From: Streptomyces tauricus | Lineage (GTDB): Bacteria > Actinomycetota > Actinomycetes > Streptomycetales > Streptomycetaceae | DNA length: 64,000 nt | Direction of reading: 5' to 3' | NCBI RefSeq assembly: GCF_014650955.1 | Contig: NZ_BMVY01000031.1 | Span: forward strand, 1 to 64,000 | In this document: one piece after another, positions 18,901 through 26,396 of the stretch | How positions within the stretch are numbered: the first letter of the stretch is position 1 | Layout of the letters: every line of letters starts with the position of its first letter | Program-made: the position numbers and the translations under genes | Notes under the pieces: generated by a model | What the model saw: only the letters and a program-made list of their open reading frames with translations | Told to the model about the DNA's origin: nothing | Databases searched by the model: none

Positions 18901-20201
18901 TCGGCGGCCTCAAGGCCCTCGATGACGGTCCGGCGGTTGGCCATCGAGGCGACCGGATTGGTGCAGATGATCCAGCAGGCCCTGATCTCGCCGTCGGCCA
19001 TCTTCCGGAACATCTCGACGGTGCCCTTGCCGACCCCGTCGCCCCGGAGGGTGTCGGGCGGCAGCTCCCACAGCTCCTCGACGAAGGCACGTTCCTCGTC
19101 GACCAGCACGGAACGCTGCCCCGGCAGACCGGGCCCCATGTACCCCATCTCGCGCCCGCCCATGGCATTGGGCTGCCCGGTGAGCGAGAAGGGGCCGGAA
19201 CCCGGACGGCAGATCGCGCCGGTGGCGAGATGCAGGTTGACCAGGGCGTTCGTGTTCCAGGTGCCGTGTGTGGACTGGTTGAGGCCCATGGTCCACAGGC
19301 TCATCCACTCGCCCGCCTCGCCGATCAGCCGCGCGGCCTCGCGGATGTCGTCCTCCGGGATGCCGGTGATCCCGGCGACGGCGGCGGGCGGGTAGTCGGC
19401 GAGGAAGCCGGGCATGGCGTCCCAGCCCTCCGTGTGGGCCGCGATGAAGCCGGGGTCGGTGTGCCCGTTCTCGTGGAGCAGGTACAACAGCCCGTTCAGC
19501 AGGGCGAGATCCGTACCCGGCTTGATCCGCAGATACAGATCGGCCTTGTCGGCGGTGGCGGTGCGGCGCGGGTCGACGACGATCACCTTCGCGCCCGCCG
19601 ACTTCACCCGGTCCATCATCCGCAGGAACAGGACCGGATGGCAGTCGGCCATGTTCGAGCCGATGACGAGGAAGACGTCCGCCGACTCGAAGTCCTGGTA
19701 CGAGCCGGGCGGCCCGTCGGCCCCCAGCGACAGCTTGTAGCCGGCGCCCGCGCTCGCCATGCACAGCCGGGAGTTGGACTCGATCTGATTCGTCCTTACG
19801 AAGCCCTTGGCCAGCTTGTTCGCCAGGTACTGGGCCTCCAGGCTCAGCTGGCCCGAGACGTAGAAGGCGAAGGCGTCGGGGCCGTGCTCGTCGATGACCG
19901 CGCGCAGCCGCCGCGCGGTCTCGGCGATCGCCGCGTCCACCGGCGCCGCCGCCGGCTCGGCCCCGCGGTCCGCCCGTACGAGCGCGGTGGAGAGCCGGCC
20001 GGGCGCCGCGAGCATGTCGGCGGTGGTCGCCCCCTTGGTGCACAGCCGGCCGTGGTTCGCCGGGTGCGCCTTGTCCCCGGACGCCTTCAGGACCGTACGC
20101 CGCCCGTCGGGACCCATGCCGATGTCGAGGACCAGGCCGCAGCCGACGCCGCAGTACGAGCAGACCGTGCGCACCTGGGACGTGGGGGAGGTCGTGCTCA
20201 C
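15936..20201 (-). CDS. Assimilatory nitrate reductase fused to NADPH-flavin reductase
   Basis: A 1421-residue fusion. Residues 1-700 are a molybdopterin nitrate reductase: [4Fe-4S] ligands C14, C17, C21 and C54, the molybdenum-ligand Cys in ESNSRLCMASAGAG, and the C-terminal MGD domain through GRLQHQWHTLTKTGR. After a roughly 120-residue Ala/Gly/Arg-rich linker, residues ~880-1421 are a CysJ-like diflavin reductase: FMN domain LWASQTGNAEEF, FAD box RLYSISSSP, and NADPH loop GPGTGVAPF. The enzyme would carry electrons from NADPH through FAD and FMN to Fe-S and Mo without a separate reductase. GTG 20201 follows GGAGAAAGG. The linker DNA contains a repeat normally found between genes. Confidence 0.93.
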   Translation of the reverse strand: MSTTSPTSQVRTVCSYCGVGCGLVLDIGMGPDGRRTVLKASGDKAHPANHGRLCTKGATTADMLAAPGRLSTALVRADRGAEPAAAPVDAAIAETARRLRAVIDEHGPDAFAFYVSGQLSLEAQYLANKLAKGFVRTNQIESNSRLCMASAGAGYKLSLGADGPPGSYQDFESADVFLVIGSNMADCHPVLFLRMMDRVKSAGAKVIVVDPRRTATADKADLYLRIKPGTDLALLNGLLYLLHENGHTDPGFIAAHTEGWDAMPGFLADYPPAAVAGITGIPEDDIREAARLIGEAGEWMSLWTMGLNQSTHGTWNTNALVNLHLATGAICRPGSGPFSLTGQPNAMGGREMGYMGPGLPGQRSVLVDEERAFVEELWELPPDTLRGDGVGKGTVEMFRKMADGEIRACWIICTNPVASMANRRTVIEGLEAAEFVVTQDVFAETETNAYADVVLPAAMWTETEGVLINSERNLTLARPAVDPPGEALADWRLIARVACEMGYEKGFSYESAEDVFEEIKRAWNPRTGWDLRGVTYERLRGTSVQWPASDEDGPDRNPIRYVGSSSGPSSGSPSGGGGPVFPTASGRAVFHARPHMPAAELPDEDFPFVLNTGRLQHQWHTLTKTGRVAKLNKLDPGPFVEVHPEDAAELGVVDGDRVEVASRRGRAVLPAVVTDRVQVGCLFAPFHWNDLFGEYLSVNAVTSDAVDPVSFQPELKVCAVAVGRVSSPTPPLPVTGALPRTPLGAPPPDPRSSNAGGAEIAGARRAGSLPAGGAEGIRAGGAEIASAGRAEGGRAGRAEVAGDAGSVFGLESSPPPVLSASERQYLTGFLAGLPAGVAGVPVLPSDAPFAAEHALWVNGVLAGMYSRAAETPREAVPAAPLREVVVLWASQTGNAEEFAAATAEQLNATGHKATLLGMDDADPRALPPGADLLLITSTFGDGDAPDNGSGFWAALEMPEPPRMDGVRYAVLAFGDSSYDDFCGHGRRLDRRLDELGGVRLAPRADCEPDYEPSARAWLDQVVGALAPGQESAPAAVAAAAPVSGKPAAVTARLVGNRLLSLPGAGKEVRRFTFDTRDSDIPLTYQAGDALGVRPLNSPALVTEWVAVAGLDPTTTVDVAGVGRTTVADALLRHLDITRISADLLRFVAERTGDNHELKRLLRPDNKDGLAQWSWGRQAVDVITEHPVRASAQEWAGVLKRLQPRLYSISSSPLTDPHHVSLTVSVVRYENLGGRVRGGVCSSFLADADAGIQLGTPVPVFVQRSPHFRPPADPATPMVMVGPGTGVAPFVGFLEERRALGHRAPNWLFFGEQHRATDFYYEEELAGFLADGTLTRLDTAFSRDQRAKVYVQDRLREHGPEVWSWLQDGARFYVCGDASRMAKDVDRALRDIAVAHGGLGEAEAAAYVKQLAAEKRYVRDVY
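17924..18010. repeat. Intergenic-type repeat inside the nitrate reductase linker
   Basis: CCCCTCCGGCGTTTGAGGAG followed by GGGTCC and GGGGCGGAGCCCC hairpin text is a repeat common between Streptomyces genes. Here it lies inside coding sequence and encodes part of the low-complexity linker. A related copy is at 23525-23615. Confidence 0.75.
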
Positions 20202-20560
20202 ACGCTGCCTTTCTCCGGCTCTTCTCGGGCCTGTGCCTGTACGGCGCTCCGACTGTACGAATTGCCCGTTACGCCTGTGTCACGTGGCGCGATCATGAAG
20301 GGTTACGCCTGTCACACAACGGCGGCCGACCCGGTGTGAGGGGGCGGTACGGGTGCCGTGCGGGGGCGGGTACGCGGGCCGGTTCGAAGGTCGGTGCGCG
20401 GGCTTCGAAGCCTACGGCGGTCGGCTGCGGACCGTGTCGCATTCGGCCGAACGGGTGACCATGCGCAACAATGGGCCGACAGTGACCGGTGCAGGCAATC
20501 AGCACGATTCCGGGCACTGCTCAGGACGGTATTCAAGGCACGACAGGGCGGGGGGAGCCG
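20202..20560. other. Divergent promoter region, nitrate reductase / SepF-like gene
   Basis: A 359-bp gap. It holds the direct repeat GTTACGCCTGT (twice, 34 bp apart) near the nitrate reductase, and the GGGGGAG site of the SepF-like gene. Nothing else codes convincingly. Confidence 0.6.
20268..20315 (-). promoter_or_regulatory. Candidate GlnR-type nitrogen-control sites
   Basis: In the minus orientation GTGAC-n6-GTAAC (20268-20283) and GTGAC-n4-GTAAC (20302-20315) resemble the GTNAC-n6-GAAAC half sites recognised by GlnR in streptomycetes, with one mismatch; the second has shortened spacing. They lie 67-114 bp upstream of a nitrate assimilation gene, a known class of GlnR target. Confidence 0.45.
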
Positions 20561-20950
20561 GTGAACAGCCACGACGTCACCGATGAACAGTGGGAAGGGC
20601 TCGCCCAGGTAGTTCCTCTGCGCGGCCGCGATGCCTGGCCGTCGGCGGTCGGCCATCGGGCGCTTCCCGAGGCGGAGACCGAGACGCGGCGCCGTTTCGT
20701 GGTGCTGCGCATCAACATCTTCGCGGACGCCCGCGAGGTCGCCGAGACCCTGATGGCCGGTATCCCGGTCCTCCTGGATCTCACCAGCGCGGAGACGGAC
20801 GTCGCCAAGCGCGTACTCGACTTCAGTACGGGTGTGGTCTTCGGCCTGGCGAGCGGGATGCACCGGGTCGACAAGAACGTCTTCCTGCTGACGCCGCCGG
20901 GCACCGAGGTGGCGGGACTGATGCAGGGGGCCGGGATTCCCGGCGTGTGA
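20561..20950 (+). CDS. SepF-like cell-division protein
   Basis: A 129-residue protein from GTG 20561 behind GGGGGAG (20551-20557). The C-terminal 80 residues match the SepF fold: RRRFVVLRINIFADAREV, IPVLLDLTSAETDVAKRVLDF and GMHRVDKNVFLLTP. SepF anchors FtsZ at the membrane. This copy lacks an evident N-terminal amphipathic helix, so it is more like the extra SepF-like proteins of Streptomyces than canonical SepF. Monocistronic by context. Confidence 0.88.
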   Translation: MNSHDVTDEQWEGLAQVVPLRGRDAWPSAVGHRALPEAETETRRRFVVLRINIFADAREVAETLMAGIPVLLDLTSAETDVAKRVLDFSTGVVFGLASGMHRVDKNVFLLTPPGTEVAGLMQGAGIPGV

Positions 20951-21081
20951 CGTTCCCGGCAACCGCGGACACCTGATCCCCCGATCGTAGGAAGGTCCGC
21001 GGACGAAACGGTTCCGCCTCGCGGCGGAGTCCTACGGTCCGGTCATGACCGTGTCTCCCCGCCCTCCTGAGGGCGAACAGA

Positions 21082-21190
21082 CTGCGCCGTCCCCCGCGCC
21101 CCTGACGGGGCATCCCTGATGGGGCCGGGGACATCGCGCCCCGCGGAGGGCGTGGGGGGCGTAAGTGGCGCGGGGAACGGCGCGGCCGGC
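21082..21190. repeat. Dispersed repeat, two inverted half copies across an annotated start
   Basis: CTGCGCCGTCCCCCGCGCCCC (21082-21102) and GGCGCGGGGAACGGCGCGG (21167-21185) are inverted halves of the intergenic repeat also seen at 63131-63298. The predicted start of the ATPase gene falls between them. Confidence 0.65.
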
Positions 21191-22366
21191 CCCGACGAAG
21201 CCGCAGCACCTGGCGGGCCCCACGCGGAGGCGCACCGGCCGCATGCGGACCGGCCGCGCGTCACCGAACTGAGGCTGTCCGCGTTCGCCGCACACCGCGG
21301 CGCGGGATTCCCGCTCGGCCCTCTCAGCCTCCTCGTCGGGCCCAGCGGCAGCGGCAAGTCCAGCGCTCTGCGGGCCTACGAGGCACTGGCCCGGCTCGGC
21401 GGCGGCGCCGAACTCGGCGAGGTGTTCCCGGACCCGGCCGCCTGTGTGCCCGAGCGGGCCAGGCCCGACGCCCAGCGGCGCCGCGGGTTCCGTATCGGCT
21501 GCACGGCGGACGGCCCCGAGGGTCCCGTGCGGCTCGATGTGGCCGTACAGGTCGAGCCGCACCTTCGAATCGTGGGCGAGCGGCTGACCGCCGGCGGGCG
21601 CACCCTGCTGGAGACGGCCCTGCGGGATCCGGACCGCCGGGCGGTACAGGCGGCCTGGCACACCGCGGGCTCGTCCCTCGTGACGAGGGCGCCGCTGCCC
21701 GACGACCGGCTCGGCACCGCGCTCCTGCCGCTGCGGGTCGCGGGCAGGACGGACGGCCAGCGCCAAGTCCTGGCCGCCGCCGAGCAGATGGTGGTGGCGC
21801 TGCGCTCGGTCTTCGTGTGCGACCCGCTGCCCCACGCCATACGCCCCGATGTACCGCTCGGCGCGGGACGGCTGCTGCGCGGCTGCGGCAACCTCGCCGA
21901 AGTGCTGCGGCGTACGCGCTCCGAGTGCGGGCGGCGGCACGGGCTGCTGGTCGACGCGGTGCGGGCGGGGTGCGCGGGGCCGGTGCGCGACGTCCTGGCG
22001 GAGACCGTGATCGCCGGGGCGGACGGCACGGTCCGGGCGCTGCTCGACCGGGGTGACGGACTGCGGACACCGCTCGGCCGCCTGGGGAACGGGGAACTGC
22101 GCTATCTCGCGCTGGCGCTGGTGCTGCTCACCGGGCCCGGTGTACTGGAGGTCGACCTGGCGGGGGAGGTGCCCGCGGCGCTGCAGACGCTGACCGTGCT
22201 CGTCGACGGGTTCGACCGCGATCTGGACGCCCGGCAGCGGGAAGGGCTCGTACGGCTGGCGGCCCGGATGTGCGAACGGGGGCACATCCGGCTGGTGGGG
22301 GCCGTGAGCGACGCCTCCTGGGCGGCGGGGGTGGACGGTGTGACGGTGGTAGACCTTGGACCGTGA
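21119..22366 (+). CDS. RecF/SMC-like AAA ATPase
   Basis: A 415-residue ATPase with Walker A GPSGSGKSS about residue 80. An ABC-type signature-like LGNGELRYLALALVLL and Walker B region LTVLVDGFDRDLDARQREG lie in the C-terminal third. The layout is that of small SMC-like ATPases that sense DNA or RNA ends; the role is unknown. The start is uncertain: no Shine-Dalgarno precedes ATG 21119, and the first 25 codons overlap a dispersed repeat. It overlaps the MazG-like gene by GTGA. Confidence 0.75.
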   Translation: MGPGTSRPAEGVGGVSGAGNGAAGPDEAAAPGGPHAEAHRPHADRPRVTELRLSAFAAHRGAGFPLGPLSLLVGPSGSGKSSALRAYEALARLGGGAELGEVFPDPAACVPERARPDAQRRRGFRIGCTADGPEGPVRLDVAVQVEPHLRIVGERLTAGGRTLLETALRDPDRRAVQAAWHTAGSSLVTRAPLPDDRLGTALLPLRVAGRTDGQRQVLAAAEQMVVALRSVFVCDPLPHAIRPDVPLGAGRLLRGCGNLAEVLRRTRSECGRRHGLLVDAVRAGCAGPVRDVLAETVIAGADGTVRALLDRGDGLRTPLGRLGNGELRYLALALVLLTGPGVLEVDLAGEVPAALQTLTVLVDGFDRDLDARQREGLVRLAARMCERGHIRLVGAVSDASWAAGVDGVTVVDLGP

Positions 22367-22689
22367 CCGAACTTGATGTGGCGACCCTGCAACGCCGACT
22401 GGCCGCGTTCGCCGCGGCGCGGAACTGGGAGCGCTACCACACGCCCAAGAACCTCGTCGCCGCGCTCAGCGTGGAGGCGTCCGAACTCGTCGAGATCTTC
22501 CAGTGGTTGACGCCCGAGGAGTCGGCCCGGGTGATGGACGACCCGAAGAGGGCGCCTCGCGTACGGGACGAAGTCGCGGACGTGCTCGCGTACTTGCTCC
22601 AGCTGTGTGACGTGCTGGGGATCGACCTCCTCGCGGCGCTCGACGCGAAGATCGACCGGAACGAGGGGAGGTTTCCGGTGGAGGGGTGA
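22363..22689 (+). CDS. MazG-like nucleotide pyrophosphohydrolase
   Basis: A 108-residue all-alpha NTP pyrophosphatase starting at GTG 22363 within the previous TGA. The Mg-binding EXXE...EXXD pattern is visible as VEASELVEIFQW and RDEVADVLAYLLQLCDVLGID. The family removes non-canonical or excess NTPs or, in some cases, ppGpp. Coupling to an SMC-like ATPase suggests a shared nucleic-acid or nucleotide-stress role (inference). Confidence 0.85.
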   Translation: MTELDVATLQRRLAAFAAARNWERYHTPKNLVAALSVEASELVEIFQWLTPEESARVMDDPKRAPRVRDEVADVLAYLLQLCDVLGIDLLAALDAKIDRNEGRFPVEG

Positions 22690-23012
22690 CCCCGGACGGC
22701 CAACGACGGCCAACGACCGTTAACGATGACCGACGACTGCCGACGACTGCCGACGACCGTCGATGACTGGCGTTGGCCGCGTGGCACTGCCAACTCGACC
22801 AACCGTGCCAACTCCCCGGCTGTGGACGGAAAAGCGGACCAACAATTCCGATTGTCACTCTCCGGAGTTGTTGATCTGCTTTTATTCGATTCCGTGTCCG
22901 CAGATTTCAGACTTCCTCTGGCTTTTCGTCCCGAGGCAGCTCACTCTGGGTAGTGGCAGGCGGAGTTCGGGCAGGCGTGTGCACAACGCGTCGGGACAGA
23001 CGGGGACAGTGG
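22690..23012. other. Intergenic region with tandem repeat and AT-rich promoter
   Basis: The first 80 bp are tandem CGACGGCCAACGAC/CGACGACTGC units. From about 22838 to 22925 it is unusually AT-rich for the window (TTTTATTCGATTCC, CAGATTTCAGA), which fits a promoter for the DUF6099 gene. Confidence 0.5.
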
Positions 23013-23474
23013 ATGGATGCGGTGCGGCTCATCGGTGCGAGCAGGCGTGCCCTGATGAGGAGCGGCGACGCCTCCGAGACCATGGCCGAGGCCTGGCAGG
23101 CCCAGGCCCTCGCCCAGGCGATAGGCAGTCGGCTGGCGGTGTCCGGACCTCCCGAACTACGGGGCGAGGCGCTGGGGTTGACGGAGCTGGCAGGTCGCGG
23201 GTGCGGGGTTCTCGGCGCTCCGGCGCTCGATGTCAGCAGCTTACGGGCGGCGCAGCTGACCGAGCTGGGTGATGCGCGGCTGGCGCTTCTCGAACTCGGG
23301 GGGTTGCTGGGGGAGGTCGGGATCACGCTGGTCGGCATAGCGTGTGCGGCTGCGGACGAGGGGACGTACTGGCAGTGCATGGAGGCGATCGACGCGGCGG
23401 ACGAGTCGCGGGACCGGGTCCTCGAGATGCTGCGAAGACTTGCGGTGCGGGATCAGGGGGCGGCGACGGGGTAG
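23013..23474 (+). CDS. DUF6099 family protein
   Basis: A 153-residue, mostly helical protein. The ATG at 23013 gives the usual MDAVRLIGASRRAL start, with AEAWQAQALAQAIGSRLAVS and a C-terminal YWQCMEAIDAADESRDRV block, which I recall as DUF6099 in Streptomyces. The function is unknown. No signal peptide or membrane segment. A weak GGGGAC precedes the start; an in-frame GTG at 22953 is less likely. Confidence 0.7.
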   Translation: MDAVRLIGASRRALMRSGDASETMAEAWQAQALAQAIGSRLAVSGPPELRGEALGLTELAGRGCGVLGAPALDVSSLRAAQLTELGDARLALLELGGLLGEVGITLVGIACAAADEGTYWQCMEAIDAADESRDRVLEMLRRLAVRDQGAATG

Positions 23475-23793
23475 TGGGCGGATCGTTTCCTCGCCCCCGC
23501 CGCCCCTACCTCGGGGGCGCTGCCCCCGAACCCCCGCTCCTCAAACGCCGGAGGGGCTGAGATGTCGCCGGACGGGCGTTTGTCTTTCAGCCCGTCCGGC
23601 GTTTGAGGACAACGGGGGCGAGCGGGCGCAGCCCCCATGCGTGGACGATGGGGGTCCCCCCGCTCGAGCGAAGCCGAGAGTGGGGGAGGGTAGGGGCGGC
23701 GGGGGCGGAGAGAAGCGGGGGCCGGCCCCGGGGGCGCGGGCGGTCGGTGGTGCCGATGGGGTCGCCCGGCCCCCGACCGTGCAGGATGGAGGC
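23475..23793. repeat. Streptomyces palindromic intergenic repeats
   Basis: The 319-bp gap contains inverted copies of CTCCTCAAACGCCGGAGGGG (23535-23556) and CCGTCCGGCGTTTGAGGAC (23591-23610), with GGGGGCG/CGCCCCC stems on either side. These hairpins are typical between Streptomyces genes and can act as terminators. Confidence 0.75.
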
Positions 23794-24714
23794 ATGGATC
23801 TTCGAATCTTCACCGAGCCCCAGCAAGGGGCGACCTACGACACCCTGCTCGCCGTGGCGAAGGCCACCGAAGACCTCGGCTTCGACGCCTTCTTCCGCTC
23901 CGACCACTACCTGCGCATGGGCTCCGCGGACGGCCTCCCCGGCCCGACGGACGCCTGGATCACCCTCGCGGGACTCGCCCGCGAGACCAAGCGGATCCGT
24001 CTCGGCACGCTGATGACCGCCGGCACCTTCCGCCTCCCCGGCGTCCTGGCGATCCAGGTCGCCCAGGTCGACCAGATGTCCGGCGGCCGGGTCGAACTGG
24101 GCCTGGGCGCGGGCTGGTTCGAGGAGGAGCACAAGGCGTACGGCATCCCGTTCCCGAAGGAGAAGTTCGCCCGCCTGGAGGAGCAGCTGGCGATCGTCAC
24201 CGGGCTGTGGGAGACCAAGCTCGGCGAGACCTTCAGCTACGACGGGACCTATTACCAGCTCACCGACTCACCCGCGCTGCCCAAGCCCGCGCAGTCCAGG
24301 GTGCCGGTGCTCATCGGCGGCCACGGAGCGTCCCGTACGCCTCGCCTCGCGGGCCGGTACGCCGACGAGTTCAACATGCCGTTCGCGTCCGTCGAGGACA
24401 GCGAGCGCCAGTTCGGCCGGGTGCGGGCCGCCGCGGAGCAGGCCGGCCGCAAGGGCTCCGACCTCGTGTACTCGAACGCGCTCGTCGCCTGTGTCGGCAA
24501 GGACGACGCCGAGGTGGCCCGCCGGGCGGCGGCCATCGGCCGTGAGGTGGAGGAGCTGAAGGCCAACGGCCTCGCGGGCTCCCCGGCCGAGGTCGTCGAC
24601 AGGATCGGCCGTTTCGCGGAGATCGGTTCCCAGCGGATCTACCTCCAGATCCTCGACCTCGACGACCTGGACCACCTGGACCTCATCTCCTCCCAGGTCC
24701 AGTCCCAGCTCTGA
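23794..24714 (+). CDS. LLM-class F420-dependent oxidoreductase
   Basis: A 306-residue luciferase-like TIM-barrel enzyme using F420 or FMN. The N-terminus MDLRIFTEPQQGATYDTLL, the FDAFFRSDHYL segment and GGRVELGLGAGWFEEEHKAYGIPF are family hallmarks. F420 rather than FMN is inferred from Actinobacterial relatives. The substrate is unknown. GGAGG is one base from ATG 23794, an unusually short spacing, so initiation may use the leading GGATGGA. A strong hairpin follows. Confidence 0.88.
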   Translation: MDLRIFTEPQQGATYDTLLAVAKATEDLGFDAFFRSDHYLRMGSADGLPGPTDAWITLAGLARETKRIRLGTLMTAGTFRLPGVLAIQVAQVDQMSGGRVELGLGAGWFEEEHKAYGIPFPKEKFARLEEQLAIVTGLWETKLGETFSYDGTYYQLTDSPALPKPAQSRVPVLIGGHGASRTPRLAGRYADEFNMPFASVEDSERQFGRVRAAAEQAGRKGSDLVYSNALVACVGKDDAEVARRAAAIGREVEELKANGLAGSPAEVVDRIGRFAEIGSQRIYLQILDLDDLDHLDLISSQVQSQL

Positions 24715-24737
24715 GCGGCGCTGCCCCACAGAGGCGC

Positions 24738-24769
24738 GGGCGCGGGGCTGTGCAGGCGGCCCCGCGCCC
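24738..24769 (+). terminator. Hairpin terminator after the LLM oxidoreductase
   Basis: GGGCGCGGGGC pairs with GCCCCGCGCCC across a 10-base loop, 23 bp after the stop codon. Confidence 0.85.
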
Positions 24770-24869
24770 TCGAAAATGCCTGCGTGCGTCAGGAGTGTTC
24801 GCTGTACGTTGGGCGGGCGCGCGGAGACGGTAGGTTTCCGCAGTTCAGATGACGTTTCGAGGCAGAACA

Positions 24870-26396
24870 GTGTTCCTTTCGATCAGTACCACCGGCACGC
24901 CGGAGCGCCCCGCCACCGACCTCGGTCATCTGCTGCACAAGCATCCCGACAACGCACAGGCCTTCAGCACCTCCTACGGCACGGCGCACGTCTTCTACCC
25001 CGAGGCGAGCGCGGAGCGCTGCACGGCGGCGCTGCTCCTGGAGCTGGACGCGGTGGCACTGGTCCGGCGCGGCAAGGGCAAGGGCCGCGGCGGAGCACCG
25101 GACGCGGCTCTCGCGCAGTACGTCAACGACCGCCCGTACGCCGCCTCCTCGCTGCTCGCCGTGGCGCTGAGCAGTGTGTTCTCCAGCGCGATGAAGGGCG
25201 ACTGCCGGGCGAAGCCGGAGCTGCCCGCACGCCCGCTGCCGCTGCGCGTCGAGGTGCCCGCACTGCCGGCCAGCGGCGGCCCGGGTCTCGTACGCGCGCT
25301 CTTCGAACCGCTCGGGTGGGCGGTGGGCGCGGCGCCGGTGGCGCTGGACACGGAGTTCCCCGAGTGGGGCGACTCCCGGTACGTGAGCCTCGTACTCGAA
25401 GGTGAGCAGCGCCTCGCCGACGCGTTGCGGCACCTGTACGTCCTCCTGCCGGTGCTCGACGACGCCAAGCACTACTGGGTCTCCTCCGACGAGGTGGACA
25501 AGCTGCTGCGGGCCGGGGAGGGCTGGCTGCCGGACCACCCGGAGCAGGAGCTGATCACCAGCCGCTATCTGGCGCGCCGTTCGACGCTCACCCGGCAGGC
25601 CATGGAGCGGCTGGAACTCGTACGGCTCGCCGAGACGGACGACAGCGCGGTCGAGGAGATCGACAACGCCGTCGACGAGCGGACGGACACCGAGGAGGCG
25701 CCCGTACCGCTCGCCGTCCGGCGGCGGGACGCGATCGTCGCCGCGCTGCGGGCGACCGACGCGGCCAGGGTGCTCGACCTCGGCTGCGGACAGGGCCAGT
25801 TGGTCCAGGAGCTGCTGAAGGACACGCGGTACACCGAGATCGTCGGGGTCGACGTGTCGATGCGGGCGCTCACCGTCGCCGCGCGGCGGCTCGGCCTGGA
25901 CCGGATGGGGGAGCGGCAGTCCGAGCGCGTCAACCTCGTCCAGGGCTCGCTCGCGTACACCGACAAGCGGCTCAAGGGCTACGACGCCGCCGTGCTCAGT
26001 GAGGTGATCGAACACCTCGACCTGCCGCGGCTGCCCGCCCTGGAGTACGCGGTGTTCGGCTCCGCGCGCCCCAGGACGGTGATCGTGACGACACCGAACG
26101 TCGAGTACAACGTCCGCTGGGACACTCTCCCGGCCGGCCATGTACGGCACGGCGACCACCGCTTCGAGTGGACGCGCGCCGAGTTCAGGGGCTGGGCGGG
26201 CGCGGTGGCCGAACGGCACGGTTACGCAGTGGAGTTCCGCCCGGTCGGGCCCGACGACCCCGAGGTCGGACCACCGACCCAGATGGCCGTCTTCACGGCG
26301 GGCGCCCAGGACACACGCGGCCAGAAGACGCACGCTCAGAACTCGCGCGCCCAGCACACCCCCGTCCAGAACGCGAAGGAGGAGAAGGTCGCATGA
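24870..26396 (+). CDS. hen1: Hen1 3'-terminal RNA ribose 2'-O-methyltransferase
   Basis: A 508-residue bacterial Hen1. The N-terminal ligase-activating half (residues 1-~250) precedes a SAM methyltransferase with VLDLGCGQGQLV. The metal-dependent catalytic centre is visible as SEVIEHLDLP and HVRHGDHRFEW (Glu, Glu, His, His). Hen1 methylates the 2'-OH at the cut site so repaired RNA resists re-cleavage. GTG 24870 gives the usual MFLSISTTG start. It overlaps pnkp by ATGA; together they form the Pnkp/Hen1 RNA repair complex. Confidence 0.95.
   Translation: MFLSISTTGTPERPATDLGHLLHKHPDNAQAFSTSYGTAHVFYPEASAERCTAALLLELDAVALVRRGKGKGRGGAPDAALAQYVNDRPYAASSLLAVALSSVFSSAMKGDCRAKPELPARPLPLRVEVPALPASGGPGLVRALFEPLGWAVGAAPVALDTEFPEWGDSRYVSLVLEGEQRLADALRHLYVLLPVLDDAKHYWVSSDEVDKLLRAGEGWLPDHPEQELITSRYLARRSTLTRQAMERLELVRLAETDDSAVEEIDNAVDERTDTEEAPVPLAVRRRDAIVAALRATDAARVLDLGCGQGQLVQELLKDTRYTEIVGVDVSMRALTVAARRLGLDRMGERQSERVNLVQGSLAYTDKRLKGYDAAVLSEVIEHLDLPRLPALEYAVFGSARPRTVIVTTPNVEYNVRWDTLPAGHVRHGDHRFEWTRAEFRGWAGAVAERHGYAVEFRPVGPDDPEVGPPTQMAVFTAGAQDTRGQKTHAQNSRAQHTPVQNAKEEKVA

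Noticed and set aside
18141..20339. 732-codon plus-strand frame opposite the nitrate reductase
   Set aside because: Antisense shadow of the molybdopterin domain.
23475..23793. CRISPR-like reading of the repeated hairpins
   Set aside because: They are dispersed inverted repeats of the usual Streptomyces intergenic kind, not direct repeats with unique spacers.
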